Of a DNA stretch of 64,000 bases, positions 1 through 8,893 are shown piece after piece. Numbering within the stretch: the stretch's first letter is position 1; every line of letters begins with the position of its first letter. Origin of the DNA: PWQG01 sp040882255 (lineage in GTDB: Bacteria; Pseudomonadota; Gammaproteobacteria; Pseudomonadales; Pseudohongiellaceae); the NCBI GenBank assembly GCA_040882255.1, contig JBBEBP010000023.1, positions 124,001 to 188,000 on the forward strand, in the 5' to 3' direction. The notes under the pieces are model-generated. The model did no database searches. It was not told the DNA's origin and saw nothing but the letters and a program-made list of their open reading frames with translations. The position numbers and the translations under genes are program-made.

Positions 1-2996
1 CGGGCCACCGGCAGCGGGCGCCGCAAACCTTCGCGATACAGCCCCGCCAGCTCTGCCAGCTCTGCCCGCGCCTCGTCCTGCCCGACAGCCGGAAGCCGGC
101 AGGACTTGCCATCCCCGGTGACCAGTAGTGACGTTTCATCGCCTGCCAGTTCCCCCGACCCACATAGCGCCAGGTGATCCAGCCAAAGGGACAGTAACTG
201 ATCCCCCTTGAAACCGGATGGCGTCACTGACAGGCGGCCCAGGCCGGGATAACAGGCATCGACCTGTCCGTTGAGCGTACTGCCACCGGGCAATGTCACA
301 GACACATGCCGGGTTTCCGGTATCTTTTCCGTATATTCGCTGACACTGTCCAGCACCGCTGCCGCCCGGTCCTGCGTCCTGTCCAGCACCACGTCAGCCA
401 CGTGTCCATGAGGCAGTACGCCTTCCGCCACCAGCACATCACGTGGTAAGGACCGCCCCTGCAGCGCTCCCCGGATCATTCTTTGCCGCAACTGCCAGGA
501 CTGCAGCCCACCGACGTCGAAGGGTTCCACATCCTCGTTTTCCTCATCCTCGTCAAAACGGATTTTCAGCCGGTCCCGGAAGAACGTGCGCACGGGATTG
601 CGCAGGAAGCGGTGTAGCGCGGCCAATTCCACGGGGCCTTCAAGCTCGTCGGGCAACGGCAAAGGGTCACCTGGCCAGCAGGGTGTCGATTCGCGCCAGG
701 TGCCGGACTCCGGCAGCGACCGGGCCACGGCGTACCAGAACCGGTCGTGTGAGAGCGGCGCCGGAGGCCGGAAATTGTCCGGACTGAAAGGCTGCATCGG
801 ATGGACGGTTCCGCTCATCCTCAGCGCCGACTCCGTCGGCATGTCACTGGTCACCTGGTCCATCAGCTCCTGGATCAGTGTGGATGGTTGCCGGGGCTCG
901 TTGCTCTGCAGGCTGCGCCCGACGTAGCTGATGTAGAGTTGATCACGGGCACTGAGCAGCGTTTCCAGCATCAGGTAACGATCCTCCTCTCCCTTGCCGG
1001 GATCTCCCGGCCGCCAGCCGTCCGCCATTCCGTCGAACTCGGCCGGCCGGTCGCGGCGCGGGAAGACCGCATCATCCATACCCAACAGGCCGATGATGCG
1101 AAACGGCATGCTGCGCATGGGGCGCATGCCACAGAACGTGACCCCGCCACTGAAATAACGGCCCCGCTGTGTACTACTGCCCAGTTGCTGCTCCAGCCAG
1201 AGCCGGACGACGGCGCCCGACAGCGGTTGACTGCCCGCCGCCTCCACCAGCGTTGCCAATACATCGCGCACCGCCTGTAGCGGGTCGTCGTCATCGGCCG
1301 TCACGCGGAAAAACTGCTCCAGCAGGGCGTTGATATGCTCCTGCCACTCGACCGCGCTGTACTCCCCGGTCAGGTGGCCGCGCCAGTCACCAAGCCGGTC
1401 CAGTAACTGTGCGAACCGCCCCAATGCCTGGGGACCGGTCACATGCGGGGCCGCCGCCACTCCCTGCCACAGGGTCTGTCCAGCAGCGGCGCCGTCCTCG
1501 AATCCCGGTCCGAGTGCATGAGCCGCCATCAGCCGGTCCAGTGCATGCGCCCAGGTGTTCTGCGGATGAGGCGGCAGGTCCATGGCCTGGCGGTGCGCTG
1601 CATCCAGCCCCCAGCGCGCTCGGGCGCCGTCCATCGCTTCGGCCAGCGAGTCGACATCATCCGCCGACAGCCCGAAGCGACTGGCCACCTCCGGCACCTC
1701 CAGCAGGGACATGACCTCCGACCAGTGCAGGCGGCTGTCGGGCAGCGCCAGCAGTTGCAGGAACACCCGCAACAGCGGCCGCTCGTCGGCCACGGTGATA
1801 TCGGACAGGTTCCAGGGAATGAAGGGCCGGCTGTCGTTTTCGTCACGGCGGAACACCGCTTCTATGTACGGCGCATAGCGGCTGATCTCGGGAACCATCA
1901 CCAGAATGTCTTCGGGTTTCAACGAGTCATCACGTTCCAGCTCGTTGAGCAGATGATCATGGAGTACCTGGCACTCCCGTAAAGGGCTGTGACAGATGTG
2001 AACACTGAGGCTGTCATCGACCGGCAACGGCCCCCGCGCGGCTTCAGCCTCGTACAACCGGCGCTGCAGATGGTGCAGCAACCGGTCTCCCTCTTGCACC
2101 TGGTAGATTTCGCGGGGCCCCTGGTCGAGCAGATCACTGTCGAGTAGCAGGTCCTGGAAGGCCTGGCCCTGCCGGCCCCAGGACACCAGCAATTCGTCCC
2201 CGGTTTCGGTATAGAGGGCACGGTCCGGCTCGTGCAGGCGCTGACGCGCCGCCTGCTTCTCGCTGAGCAGGTCGGCCCAGTACTGATCCGTGGGACTATG
2301 TTGGAAGAAAAGCACTTCGGTGTGACCGGCCAGCTCGCGGAACACGTCCACGAACAGAGGGGGGAGGGATGACAGCGCGAACAGACTGACACGTTCGGGC
2401 AGCACGCCCGTCGCGCCCGGCAGGGCCTGCGGCAATCGATCAATCAGGGCGACCCGGTGGGCGCCATCCAGATTCTCCGTCAGCGCCCGCCACAGCAGAG
2501 GCTGCCAGGGATGATCACGGCCGGCACCAGCGGCGCCGCCGGCAGTCCAGTCGCGGATCCAGTCGGGCCGGTAGAACTGGTACCGGTCGAACACATCGGC
2601 GATGCGCCCGGCCAGTTGCCAGCGTTTCACCCCGTCCCCGTCATCTTCCAGATAGCGGCTCAGAGCAGCACATTCCGGTCGATCCATCTGTTCCGGCAGT
2701 ATCGCGAACAGGCGCCAGGTGGCCATCTCACGATCCAGCGGGTCACGATCCGGCACCTCGGGCAACACACCACGCAAGGTCTCCCAGATCCAGTGGGCCG
2801 GCAGACGGTATTCGATATGGGAAGCGATTCCCAGGGTCCGGGCCAGTTGCAGGTTCAGCCAGCGCGCCATGGCCATGCCCGGCACGATGATCTGTTCCGC
2901 ATGGAAAGGCGATGGCGGCGGCTCTTCGGCCAGTTGCAGCGCCAGCGCACTCTGGAGGCGCTCGACACGGTTGGAACTGATCAGATGTAGCGCCAT
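1..2996 (-). CDS. recC: RecC subunit of exonuclease V (RecBCD), 3' end cut by window
   Basis: RecC is the subunit of the RecBCD helicase-nuclease that recognises Chi during repair of double-strand breaks. The frame is open from the window edge to an ATG whose product begins MALHLISSNRVERLQ, a characteristic RecC start. It continues with the helicase-like N-domain (about residue 35 onwards PFHAEQIIVPGMAMARWLN). About 998 codons are present; the family is usually 1,050-1,200 residues, so only the C-terminus is missing. No strong ribosome binding site precedes the ATG, but the start is fixed by homology of the N-terminus. RecB and RecD would be expected beyond the left edge. No frameshift was noticed in the part I translated. 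Confidence 0.93.
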   Translation of the reverse strand, partial: MALHLISSNRVERLQSALALQLAEEPPPSPFHAEQIIVPGMAMARWLNLQLARTLGIASHIEYRLPAHWIWETLRGVLPEVPDRDPLDREMATWRLFAILPEQMDRPECAALSRYLEDDGDGVKRWQLAGRIADVFDRYQFYRPDWIRDWTAGGAAGAGRDHPWQPLLWRALTENLDGAHRVALIDRLPQALPGATGVLPERVSLFALSSLPPLFVDVFRELAGHTEVLFFQHSPTDQYWADLLSEKQAARQRLHEPDRALYTETGDELLVSWGRQGQAFQDLLLDSDLLDQGPREIYQVQEGDRLLHHLQRRLYEAEAARGPLPVDDSLSVHICHSPLRECQVLHDHLLNELERDDSLKPEDILVMVPEISRYAPYIEAVFRRDENDSRPFIPWNLSDITVADERPLLRVFLQLLALPDSRLHWSEVMSLLEVPEVASRFGLSADDVDSLAEAMDGARARWGLDAAHRQAMDLPPHPQNTWAHALDRLMAAHALGPGFEDGAAAGQTLWQGVAAAPHVTGPQALGRFAQLLDRLGDWRGHLTGEYSAVEWQEHINALLEQFFRVTADDDDPLQAVRDVLATLVEAAGSQPLSGAVVRLWLEQQLGSSTQRGRYFSGGVTFCGMRPMRSMPFRIIGLLGMDDAVFPRRDRPAEFDGMADGWRPGDPGKGEEDRYLMLETLLSARDQLYISYVGRSLQSNEPRQPSTLIQELMDQVTSDMPTESALRMSGTVHPMQPFSPDNFRPPAPLSHDRFWYAVARSLPESGTWRESTPCWPGDPLPLPDELEGPVELAALHRFLRNPVRTFFRDRLKIRFDEDEENEDVEPFDVGGLQSWQLRQRMIRGALQGRSLPRDVLVAEGVLPHGHVADVVLDRTQDRAAAVLDSVSEYTEKIPETRHVSVTLPGGSTLNGQVDACYPGLGRLSVTPSGFKGDQLLSLWLDHLALCGSGELAGDETSLLVTGDGKSCRLPAVGQDEARAELAELAGLYREGLRRPLPVA

Positions 2997-3143
2997 GGTG
3001 AAGCGGGAAACGTTCCCGGAAGTCCCTTTTCATGTTGTCTGGTGACGGCTGTAAACCAGTGACCGGAATACGGCCAATTCCAGTCTAGGGAACCTTCGCG
3101 GAATTATCCACCGCCAGAATCACTGACAGCCTGCCTTTTAATG

Positions 3144-3167
3144 ATGACACCAATAATGACGCCAATA
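3144..3167. repeat. Two perfect-phase tandem 12-bp repeats (possible activator site)
   Basis: ATGACACCAATA (3144-3155) is followed directly by ATGACGCCAATA (3156-3167), differing at one base. They lie about 160 bp upstream of a sigma54-like promoter, a usual distance for an enhancer-binding activator. Two TGTCACT words follow at 3180 and 3202, 22 bp apart. The role as an upstream activating site is inference. Confidence 0.45.
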
Positions 3168-3254
3168 TTGACATTGCATTGTCACTTGCCTGTTAACACG
3201 CTGTCACTATGATCCGATATTGTGCAGCCGTGCATCAAACTGGCGCAGCAACCG

Positions 3255-3275
3255 CCTCCCGGAAGTAACGGGAGG
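3255..3275. other. Perfect 7-bp hairpin in recC/tonB-like intergenic region
   Basis: CCTCCCG and CGGGAGG flank a 7-base loop. There is no T-run on either side, so it is not an obvious terminator. It lies between the divergent recC and the TonB-domain gene and may be an operator or an mRNA leader element. Confidence 0.3.
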
Positions 3276-3323
3276 ATGCGTCAGAAAGACATATATCATT
3301 GTTTTTACTATTCTTTATTATGT

Positions 3324-3338
3324 TGGCATAACGATTGC
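3324..3338 (+). promoter_or_regulatory. Sigma54 (RpoN)-type -24/-12 promoter for the TonB-domain gene
   Basis: TGGCAT, five bases, TTGC matches the RpoN consensus TGGCAC-N5-TTGC with correct GG-GC spacing. The expected transcription start is near 3350, leaving a leader of about 65 bases before the ATG at 3414. The upstream stretch 3290-3320 is AT-rich, as is common for an IHF-bent region between enhancer and promoter, but no clear IHF site was identified. Confidence 0.55.
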
Positions 3339-3413
3339 TAATACCTGACTGTCGAGGACTGACCCGACATGACACGGACCCGACCTATCATCACCGAAAA
3401 CAGGAGAAAGACC

Positions 3414-3794
3414 ATGAAATTCGATATCAAACGATCATCTGCACTGATGGCTGCCATCGTCGCCGGCTCACTGCTGGCCAGCAATGCCGGCGCCAATCCG
3501 GCCGGAGCGCAGTACTACAGCAGCAAGGACCTGAGAGCCATCGAGAGCCCGCTGCCGGACTATCCCCGCCGCGCGGAAAAGAAAGCCATTGAAGGCTACA
3601 CCCTGGTCGAGTTCACGGTGATGCCCGATGGCACAGTAGCAGCACCGGCTGTGGCGGAATCTTCCAACTCACTGTTCGGCAAGGCCGCCGTGGAAGCGAT
3701 CGAGTCCTGGAAGTTCGAGCCTGTAGTCGACGGCGAAGCCACCGTTCCGGTACGCAGCACACTGCGCTTTAACTTCGTCGGTCAGGTTGAGTGA
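3414..3794 (+). CDS. Secreted stand-alone TonB C-terminal-domain protein
   Basis: 126 residues. Residues 1-27 form a typical Sec signal peptide (KRSS, hydrophobic core, SNAGA cleavage site), so the mature protein is periplasmic. The rest is a TonB C-terminal fold: PLPDYPRRAEKKAIEGYTLV followed by EFTVMPDGTV, a central VEAIESWKFEPVVDG and the terminal VRSTLRFNF strand. There is no membrane anchor or Pro-rich spacer as in true TonB, so energy coupling to ExbB/ExbD is unlikely; such proteins are usually of unknown function. ATG 3414 is preferred because GGAG lies at 3402-3405 and the signal peptide starts there; an in-frame ATG at 3369 would add 15 polar residues. It stands alone behind a sigma54-like promoter and before a hairpin. 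Confidence 0.8.
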   Translation: MKFDIKRSSALMAAIVAGSLLASNAGANPAGAQYYSSKDLRAIESPLPDYPRRAEKKAIEGYTLVEFTVMPDGTVAAPAVAESSNSLFGKAAVEAIESWKFEPVVDGEATVPVRSTLRFNFVGQVE

Positions 3795-3906
3795 ATGCAG
3801 TTACCGGAATCTGGAGTGAATCCGGTTTTTGAACAAGACAGTACGTAGAGGAATACAGACGCATACAACAACAGAAATACGGGTAACACCATGCGGACAA
3901 TAACAG

Positions 3907-3944
3907 GCTGAGCCGGTCAACGGACGACACGGCTCGGCATTCTT
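3907..3944 (+). terminator. Probable Rho-independent terminator after the TonB-domain gene
   Basis: GCTGAGCCG (3907-3915) pairs with CGGCTCGGC (3930-3938), with one G-U pair and a 14-base loop, followed by ATTCTTTCC. The T-tract is imperfect, hence moderate confidence. Confidence 0.5.
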
Positions 3945-4133
3945 TCCGCTAGCGCCAATCTCTCTTTCCTCTTTCCTTTGCTCTCACCGCATTCCGGTTT
4001 TTGCACTCTCTGCAGTCACCCGCATCCTGAGCGCTCACTGCTTGCGCAACTGGTCGAACCCTCTGTCGGGTTCGGCAACACTTCGTTGTTGCTGTCTCTG
4101 GGATGGGAGAGAACTGTGCGGGGAGGGATGAAT

Positions 4134-4160
4134 GACAATAACAGCTTAGCTGTTCTTGTC
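4134..4160. other. Unit hairpin, left copy
   Basis: GACAA-t-AACAGC, loop TTA, GCTGTT-c-TTGTC gives an 11-bp stem with one mismatch. Sequence identical to the hairpin at 4359-4385 in the next repeat unit. No T-run follows on the minus strand, so it is not a canonical terminator. Confidence 0.6.
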
Positions 4161-4175
4161 ACCCTGCGGGCTTCG

Positions 4176-4275
4176 NNNNNNNNNNNNNNNNNNNNNNNNN
4201 NNNNNNNNNNNNNNNNNNNNNNNNNNNNNNNNNNNNNNNNNNNNNNNNNNNNNNNNNNNNNNNNNNNNNNNNNNN
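4176..4275. other. 100-N assembly gap inside the repeat array
   Basis: Exactly 100 N, the conventional placeholder for a gap of unknown length. It falls within the tandem array: the base before it corresponds to unit position 4400 and the base after it to 4475, so the missing sequence should be 74 bp (equivalent of 4401-4474) plus a whole number of 199-bp units. Confidence 0.95.
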
Positions 4276-4358
4276 ATGGACTCTGGAGTATTTACCTGAC
4301 TCTGAAGTTGGCAATTGCGGGTGGGGATACTATAAATGGCGGAGAGGGAGGGATGAAT

Positions 4359-4385
4359 GACAATAACAGCTTAGCTGTTCTTGTC
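4359..4385. other. Unit hairpin, right copy
   Basis: Same imperfect palindrome as at 4134-4160 (AACAGC-TTA-GCTGTT core extended by GACAA/TTGTC). It would be the most distal strong fold in the unit next to the tRNA when transcribed from the minus strand. Confidence 0.6.
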
Positions 4386-4420
4386 ACCCTGCGGGCTTCG
4401 CGCGCGGGGCGCGCTCGTTG

Positions 4421-4439
4421 CCAGTTGCGATGCAACTGG
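4421..4439. other. Second hairpin in the repeat unit
   Basis: CCAGTTGC and GCAACTGG form a perfect 8-bp stem with a three-base loop. It lies in the segment missing from the left copy because of the N gap. Just left of it GCGCGC-GGG-GCGCGC (4400-4414 region) can form a further GC-rich hairpin. Confidence 0.55.
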
Positions 4440-4533
4440 TCGAACCCTCTGTCGGATTCGTATCCCTCCCGCTGATGGACTCTGGAGTATTTACCTGACT
4501 CTGAAGTTGGCAATTGCGGGTGGGGATACCATA

Positions 4534-4627
<94 letters not shown>

Positions 4628-4676
4628 CAAAACGGGCGCCATAATAGCACAAGTCATGGAAAATGACAGGGGTCGT

Positions 4677-5378
4677 CTAGGAATCGCCGAGCCTGGTGCG
4701 CAATCGGCCCAGAGCCTGGCTGTGCAACTGACAGACGCGCGATTCGGTGACGCCCAGCACAAGGCCGATCTCCTTGAGGTTCAGATCCTCCTGATAATAT
4801 AGCGCCAGCAGCTGTTTTTCCCGCTCTGGCAGGGTTTCTATTGCTTCCGCCAGCCGCTTTTTCCCTTCCCCCTGGAACAGGGCCTCGAAGGGCGAAGAGC
4901 TGCTGTCCTGCCGCGCTGCCGGCTCATCACCCTCGGCCACCATGGCCTCGAAAGGCACCAGAAAGCCATTGTTCGTGTCATTGAGCAACTGACGATACTC
5001 CGCCAGATCCATCTCCAGTTCAGCGGCGATCTCTGCTTCGCCCGGAGGGCGCTGCAGCTTCTGTTCCAGGCTGCGGATACAGCTTTCCATGGCCCGGGCC
5101 TTGCGCCTGGCACTACGCGGCAACCAGTCCCGGCTGCGCAGTTCATCGATCATCGCACCGTGAATGCGCTGAGTGGCAAAGGTCCTGAAACTGGCACCGG
5201 CCGCGCTGTCGAAGCGACTCAGAGCATCCAGCAACCCCACAGCGCCAGCCTGTATCAGATCATCCAGGTCGATACTTGAGGGCAACTTCACCTGCAGCGC
5301 CAGCGCCTGGCGCCTTACCAGGGGAAGGTACTGGGCAATGAATGCATCCTGGTCGATCTTACCGCTCTCTGTATACAT
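4677..5378 (-). CDS. fliA: Flagellar sigma factor sigma28
   Basis: 233 residues, normal for FliA (about 240). Region 2 is visible at residues 20-80 (YLPLVRRQALALQVKLPSSI, DLIQAGAVGLLDALSRFD, FATQRIHGAMIDELR), region 3 at about 90-140, and region 4 with its helix-turn-helix at about 185-228 (LPEREKQLLALYYQEDLNLK, LGVTESRVCQLHSQAL). It directs RNA polymerase to late flagellar promoters and is inhibited by FlgM, encoded at 39246. It lies 33 bases after flhA on the same strand, so it is probably transcribed with flhBA. Its product should act at the sigma28 promoters listed for fliC, flaG, fliD, flgM, flgKL and the PilZ/HD-GYP gene. Confidence 0.97.
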   Translation of the reverse strand: MYTESGKIDQDAFIAQYLPLVRRQALALQVKLPSSIDLDDLIQAGAVGLLDALSRFDSAAGASFRTFATQRIHGAMIDELRSRDWLPRSARRKARAMESCIRSLEQKLQRPPGEAEIAAELEMDLAEYRQLLNDTNNGFLVPFEAMVAEGDEPAARQDSSSSPFEALFQGEGKKRLAEAIETLPEREKQLLALYYQEDLNLKEIGLVLGVTESRVCQLHSQALGRLRTRLGDS

Positions 5379-5411
5379 ATCACATTGACCTGTCAGGGAA
5401 GCTGTTGCTCG

Positions 5412-7502
5412 TCATGCCGTCCGGTTCCCCCCGATACGGCTGGTAATACGCAGCGACCGGTCGCTCGGTATTTCCGCCTGGGACAGAACCGCCATCTGCG
5501 GTAACCGGCGCCGCAGAAAATGAGCCAGCAGCGGGCGCATGGCCGGTTGTACCACAAGGACCGGTGGCTCATCATCGGCCTTCTGCCGGTCCAGAGCGCT
5601 CTCGGCCTGCTGCAGCAATGTCTCGGCCAGCCCCGGCTCCAGCGCCTCGCCATTCTGCAGCGCCTGCATCAGCACCTGCTCGAGCTCGCTGTCCAGCCCC
5701 ATTGCATGCAGCTCCCGGCGGCCGCCGAACCATTGCTGGGTAATCGCCCTGCCCAGTGCCGTCCGAACCCTCGTGGTCAGTTCATTGCTATCGTTTTGCT
5801 GCTCCCCCTGTTCAGCAATGGTGTCCAGAATCGTGCGCATATCACTGATTGGCACCTGCTCCGTCAACAGATTCTGCAACAGACGCTGCAACTGACTGAT
5901 CGAAACCAGCTTGGGAACCACGTCCGATACCAGAGGTTCGTCCTGTCCGCCGAGTTTGTTGAGCAGCTCCTGTACCTCCTGCCGGCCCAGCATTTCTGCC
6001 GCATGCTGCTGCAGCAGGTGACTGAGATGCGTGGCCACCACGGTGCTGGCGTCCACCACCGTGTAACCATATATCTGCGCATGTTCGCGCTCGTTGGCAT
6101 CGATCCACAGGGCCGGCAATCCGAATGCCGGGTCCTCGGTAGCAACGCCTTCCACTGTCCCGGTGGTTTCCCCCGGATCGATGGCCATCCATTTGTCCGG
6201 ATGTACCTCGGCGCGTCCGATTTCCGCGCCCTTGAGCATGATGAGATAGGTATTGGCTCCGAGCCTGAGGTTGTCACGGATATGCACCACCGGAGGCAGG
6301 AAACCCATCTCCTGGGCGAACTTCTTTCTGACACTTTTGATACGCCCGAGCAGTTCCCCTTGCCGTTGATGATCCACCATGGGAATCAGACGATGCCCGA
6401 CCTCCATGCTCAGCACATCCACCAGCTGCACATCATCCCAGCTCGCCTCGGGGGTTCCGGGCTGGGCCCGGGGCTCGGCCTGGGGTTCTTCCTTGCCAAC
6501 CGTTACCTCCCGTTGATGCAGCCACCAGGCGAGGCCGCCCAGCATGCCGGTAATCAGCAGGAAAACCAGGTTGGGCATGCCCGGCACCAGACCCAGCAAC
6601 CCCATGACGGCCGCAGCCAGGCCGATCACCCGGGGGCTGACCAGCAACTGCGCCATCATCTGCTCGCCCACGTCCTGATTGGTATCCACCCGGGAAACCA
6701 TTACCCCGGCGGCCGTGGAAATCACCAGCGCCGGAATCTGGGCCACCAGGCCATCACCGATTGTCAGCAAGGTGTAGGTTCGCGCCGCTCCAGCGAAATC
6801 GAGGCCATGCTGGAGCACACCGATCAACAGGCCGCCGATGATGTTCACCATCATGATGATCAGTCCGGCTACGGCATCCCCGCGCACGAACTTGCTGGCA
6901 CCATCCATCGAGCCGTAAAAATCCGACTCCTGTGCCACATCGGAACGCCGCTTGCGCGCTTCGTCTTCACTGACCAGCCCCGCGTTGAGATCGGCGTCAA
7001 TCGCCATCTGCTTGCCCGGCATGGCGTCCAGCATGAAGCGCGCCCCCACTTCCGCGATGCGCCCGGCACCCTTGGTGATGACCATGAAATTGATAATCAC
7101 CAGAATCAGGAACACCACCAGACCGACGGCGAAATTGCCGCCCACAAGAAACGTGGCAAATGCCTCGATCACCTTGCCTGCGGCGTCTCCTCCGGTATGT
7201 CCTTCCATCAGCACGACCCGCGTGGAGGCCACATTGAGTGAAAGGCGGAGCAGGGTCGTGAAAAGCAGAACCGCCGGGAAAGCGGCGAACTCCAGCGGCT
7301 TGTTGGTGAACATCACGACCAGCAGCACCAGGATAGCCAGGGCGATGTTGAAGGTGAAAAACAGATCCAGAGCGAACGGCGGCAAGGGCAGTATCATCAT
7401 CGACAATACCGCCAGGATGAGAATCGGCCCCACCATCAGCCTGAATCCGGCATCGCCAAACCAGGCGGAAGGAGCCATCACGTATGCAGCGAATGCTTTC
7501 AT
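5412..7502 (-). CDS. flhA: Flagellar type III export gate protein FlhA
   Basis: 696 residues, the usual FlhA size. The N-terminal half (about 20-330) has eight hydrophobic segments with the FHIPEP-family loop (about 145-215, FMLDAMPGKQMAIDADLNAG and DEARKRRSDVAQESDFYGSM). The C-terminal half is the cytoplasmic domain that docks export chaperones. FlhA forms a nonameric ring in the export gate and couples export to proton flow. Its start overlaps the flhB stop by four bases, a translationally coupled flhB-flhA pair. A long open frame on the opposite strand (5520-7241) is only a shadow of this GC-rich gene. Confidence 0.98.
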   Translation of the reverse strand: MKAFAAYVMAPSAWFGDAGFRLMVGPILILAVLSMMILPLPPFALDLFFTFNIALAILVLLVVMFTNKPLEFAAFPAVLLFTTLLRLSLNVASTRVVLMEGHTGGDAAGKVIEAFATFLVGGNFAVGLVVFLILVIINFMVITKGAGRIAEVGARFMLDAMPGKQMAIDADLNAGLVSEDEARKRRSDVAQESDFYGSMDGASKFVRGDAVAGLIIMMVNIIGGLLIGVLQHGLDFAGAARTYTLLTIGDGLVAQIPALVISTAAGVMVSRVDTNQDVGEQMMAQLLVSPRVIGLAAAVMGLLGLVPGMPNLVFLLITGMLGGLAWWLHQREVTVGKEEPQAEPRAQPGTPEASWDDVQLVDVLSMEVGHRLIPMVDHQRQGELLGRIKSVRKKFAQEMGFLPPVVHIRDNLRLGANTYLIMLKGAEIGRAEVHPDKWMAIDPGETTGTVEGVATEDPAFGLPALWIDANEREHAQIYGYTVVDASTVVATHLSHLLQQHAAEMLGRQEVQELLNKLGGQDEPLVSDVVPKLVSISQLQRLLQNLLTEQVPISDMRTILDTIAEQGEQQNDSNELTTRVRTALGRAITQQWFGGRRELHAMGLDSELEQVLMQALQNGEALEPGLAETLLQQAESALDRQKADDEPPVLVVQPAMRPLLAHFLRRRLPQMAVLSQAEIPSDRSLRITSRIGGNRTA

Positions 7503-8674
7503 GTCGCTTCCTGTGCCCTGCGTGCGCTGCCTTTCCTGCGCGGCGCTGCCTCGAAACCGGCCGGTACCGCCAGGCGTCGCGGCGTTTCGGGTGCTTGCGT
7601 GCCCTCTTCGCGCGCCCGCTTCAACGCAAACGCCCAGGCGAGCACCTCGGCCACCGCCGTGTACAGCTCCATCGGTACCTCTTCATCCAGGTCCACGTGG
7701 GCATAGAGCGCACGCGCCAGGGGCGGAGCCTGCAGCAAAGGCACGCCGTGTTCCCGGGCCAGGTTACGAATGGCCTCCGCAACCGCATCCGCGCCCTTGG
7801 CCTGCACTTTTGGCGCCGCCATACGGCCATCCTGGTATCGCAGCGCGATCGCATAATGCGTGGGATTGGTCACCACGACGTCCGCGTCCGGCACTTTACT
7901 CATCATGCGCTTGCGCGCCATTTCCTGTTGTTGCGAGCGGATCCGCGACTTCATCTGCGGATCGCCATCCGATTCCTTGTGTTCACGTTTGATTTCCTCC
8001 TTGGTCATACGCAGCTTCTTCGTGTGACTCCATAGCTGATAGGGCACATCGATCAGGACAACGACGATCAATGTCAGGATCATCAGTGCGCAGGCAGCGG
8101 CGGCCAGCATCATGCCATTGATCAGCGCTCTCTGGATGGACTGATCCATGAGCGCCATGAAGTCGGTTATTCTGGACGACAGAAAAACAGTGAGCACGGC
8201 TCCCACCAACACCGCTTTGGCCATGACCTTGAGCAACTCGATCAGTGCCTGGGAGGAAAAGATCCGCTTCAGCCCTTTCAAGGGATTGAGCTTGGAAAAT
8301 TTCGGCTGCAATGCCTTGGCGGACATCGACCATCCGCCCAGCATCAGCGGCGCGGTCAGTGCCACCAGCGCCAGCGTCAGGAAAAGCGGCAGCAGGGCCA
8401 GAAGGGTGATTTCGGCAAGCCGAGCCACATTATTGAGCATGACATTGACATCAAAGGCCTGCGCCCTGTCGAAAACAAATGACTGTTCCATGATGCGGGC
8501 CAATTGACCATAGAGCATCTGCCCCATCAGCCACAGGGCCGCCACCCCGGTCAACAGCAGCATATAGGTGGTCAGCTCGCGCGAACGCGCAACCTGCCCT
8601 TCTTCCTTCGCTTTCTCGCGACGACGGGGTGTCGGTTCCTCGGTTTTTTCCTGTTCTTCAGCTTCCTCAGCCAT
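7499..8674 (-). CDS. flhB: Flagellar export switch protein FlhB
   Basis: 391 residues. The acidic and basic N-terminus (EEQEKTEEPTPRRREKAKEE) is followed by four membrane segments (about 33-55, 88-115, 145-168, 183-212) and a cytoplasmic domain containing the self-cleavage motif NPTH at residues 270-273. Cleavage between N270 and P271 switches export from rod/hook subunits to filament subunits in concert with FliK. The C-terminal tail after residue 350 is longer and more charged than in E. coli. It is first in the flhB-flhA-fliA group, with a 219-base upstream region shared with the end of flhC. A paralogue of its cytoplasmic part lies at 9974. Confidence 0.98.
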   Translation of the reverse strand: MAEEAEEQEKTEEPTPRRREKAKEEGQVARSRELTTYMLLLTGVAALWLMGQMLYGQLARIMEQSFVFDRAQAFDVNVMLNNVARLAEITLLALLPLFLTLALVALTAPLMLGGWSMSAKALQPKFSKLNPLKGLKRIFSSQALIELLKVMAKAVLVGAVLTVFLSSRITDFMALMDQSIQRALINGMMLAAAACALMILTLIVVVLIDVPYQLWSHTKKLRMTKEEIKREHKESDGDPQMKSRIRSQQQEMARKRMMSKVPDADVVVTNPTHYAIALRYQDGRMAAPKVQAKGADAVAEAIRNLAREHGVPLLQAPPLARALYAHVDLDEEVPMELYTAVAEVLAWAFALKRAREEGTQAPETPRRLAVPAGFEAAPRRKGSARRAQEAT

Positions 8675-8893
8675 GATTTCCCACCGATAACGGCACTAGC
8701 AGCGATTATGCCGCCGGCGACGAGGTGGCAATTGGCCGAACAGCACCGCCAAAAGCCGCCTTTTCCCCGCATGAGACAGGAAAAATACAGGGACACCCTG
8801 GTTAACTGGAGGGGGGCACGGTCATCCTGCGCCTCGCGAAAGCTGGACGGGATGAGCCTGAGTGGATGAAAGAGATCGTGTTACCGGGCGGGG
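8675..8893. other. flhC-flhB intergenic region, likely class 2 promoter region
   Basis: 219 bases without a gene. It should carry the FlhDC-dependent promoter of flhBA-fliA. I saw no sigma28 or sigma54 element and no convincing FlhDC box by eye, and no clear terminator for flhDC. Confidence 0.35.

Noticed and set aside
5520..7241. 573-codon open frame on the plus strand opposite flhA
   Set aside because: No family resemblance, His/Gln-rich composition, and lies antisense to an undoubted FlhA; a GC-rich shadow.
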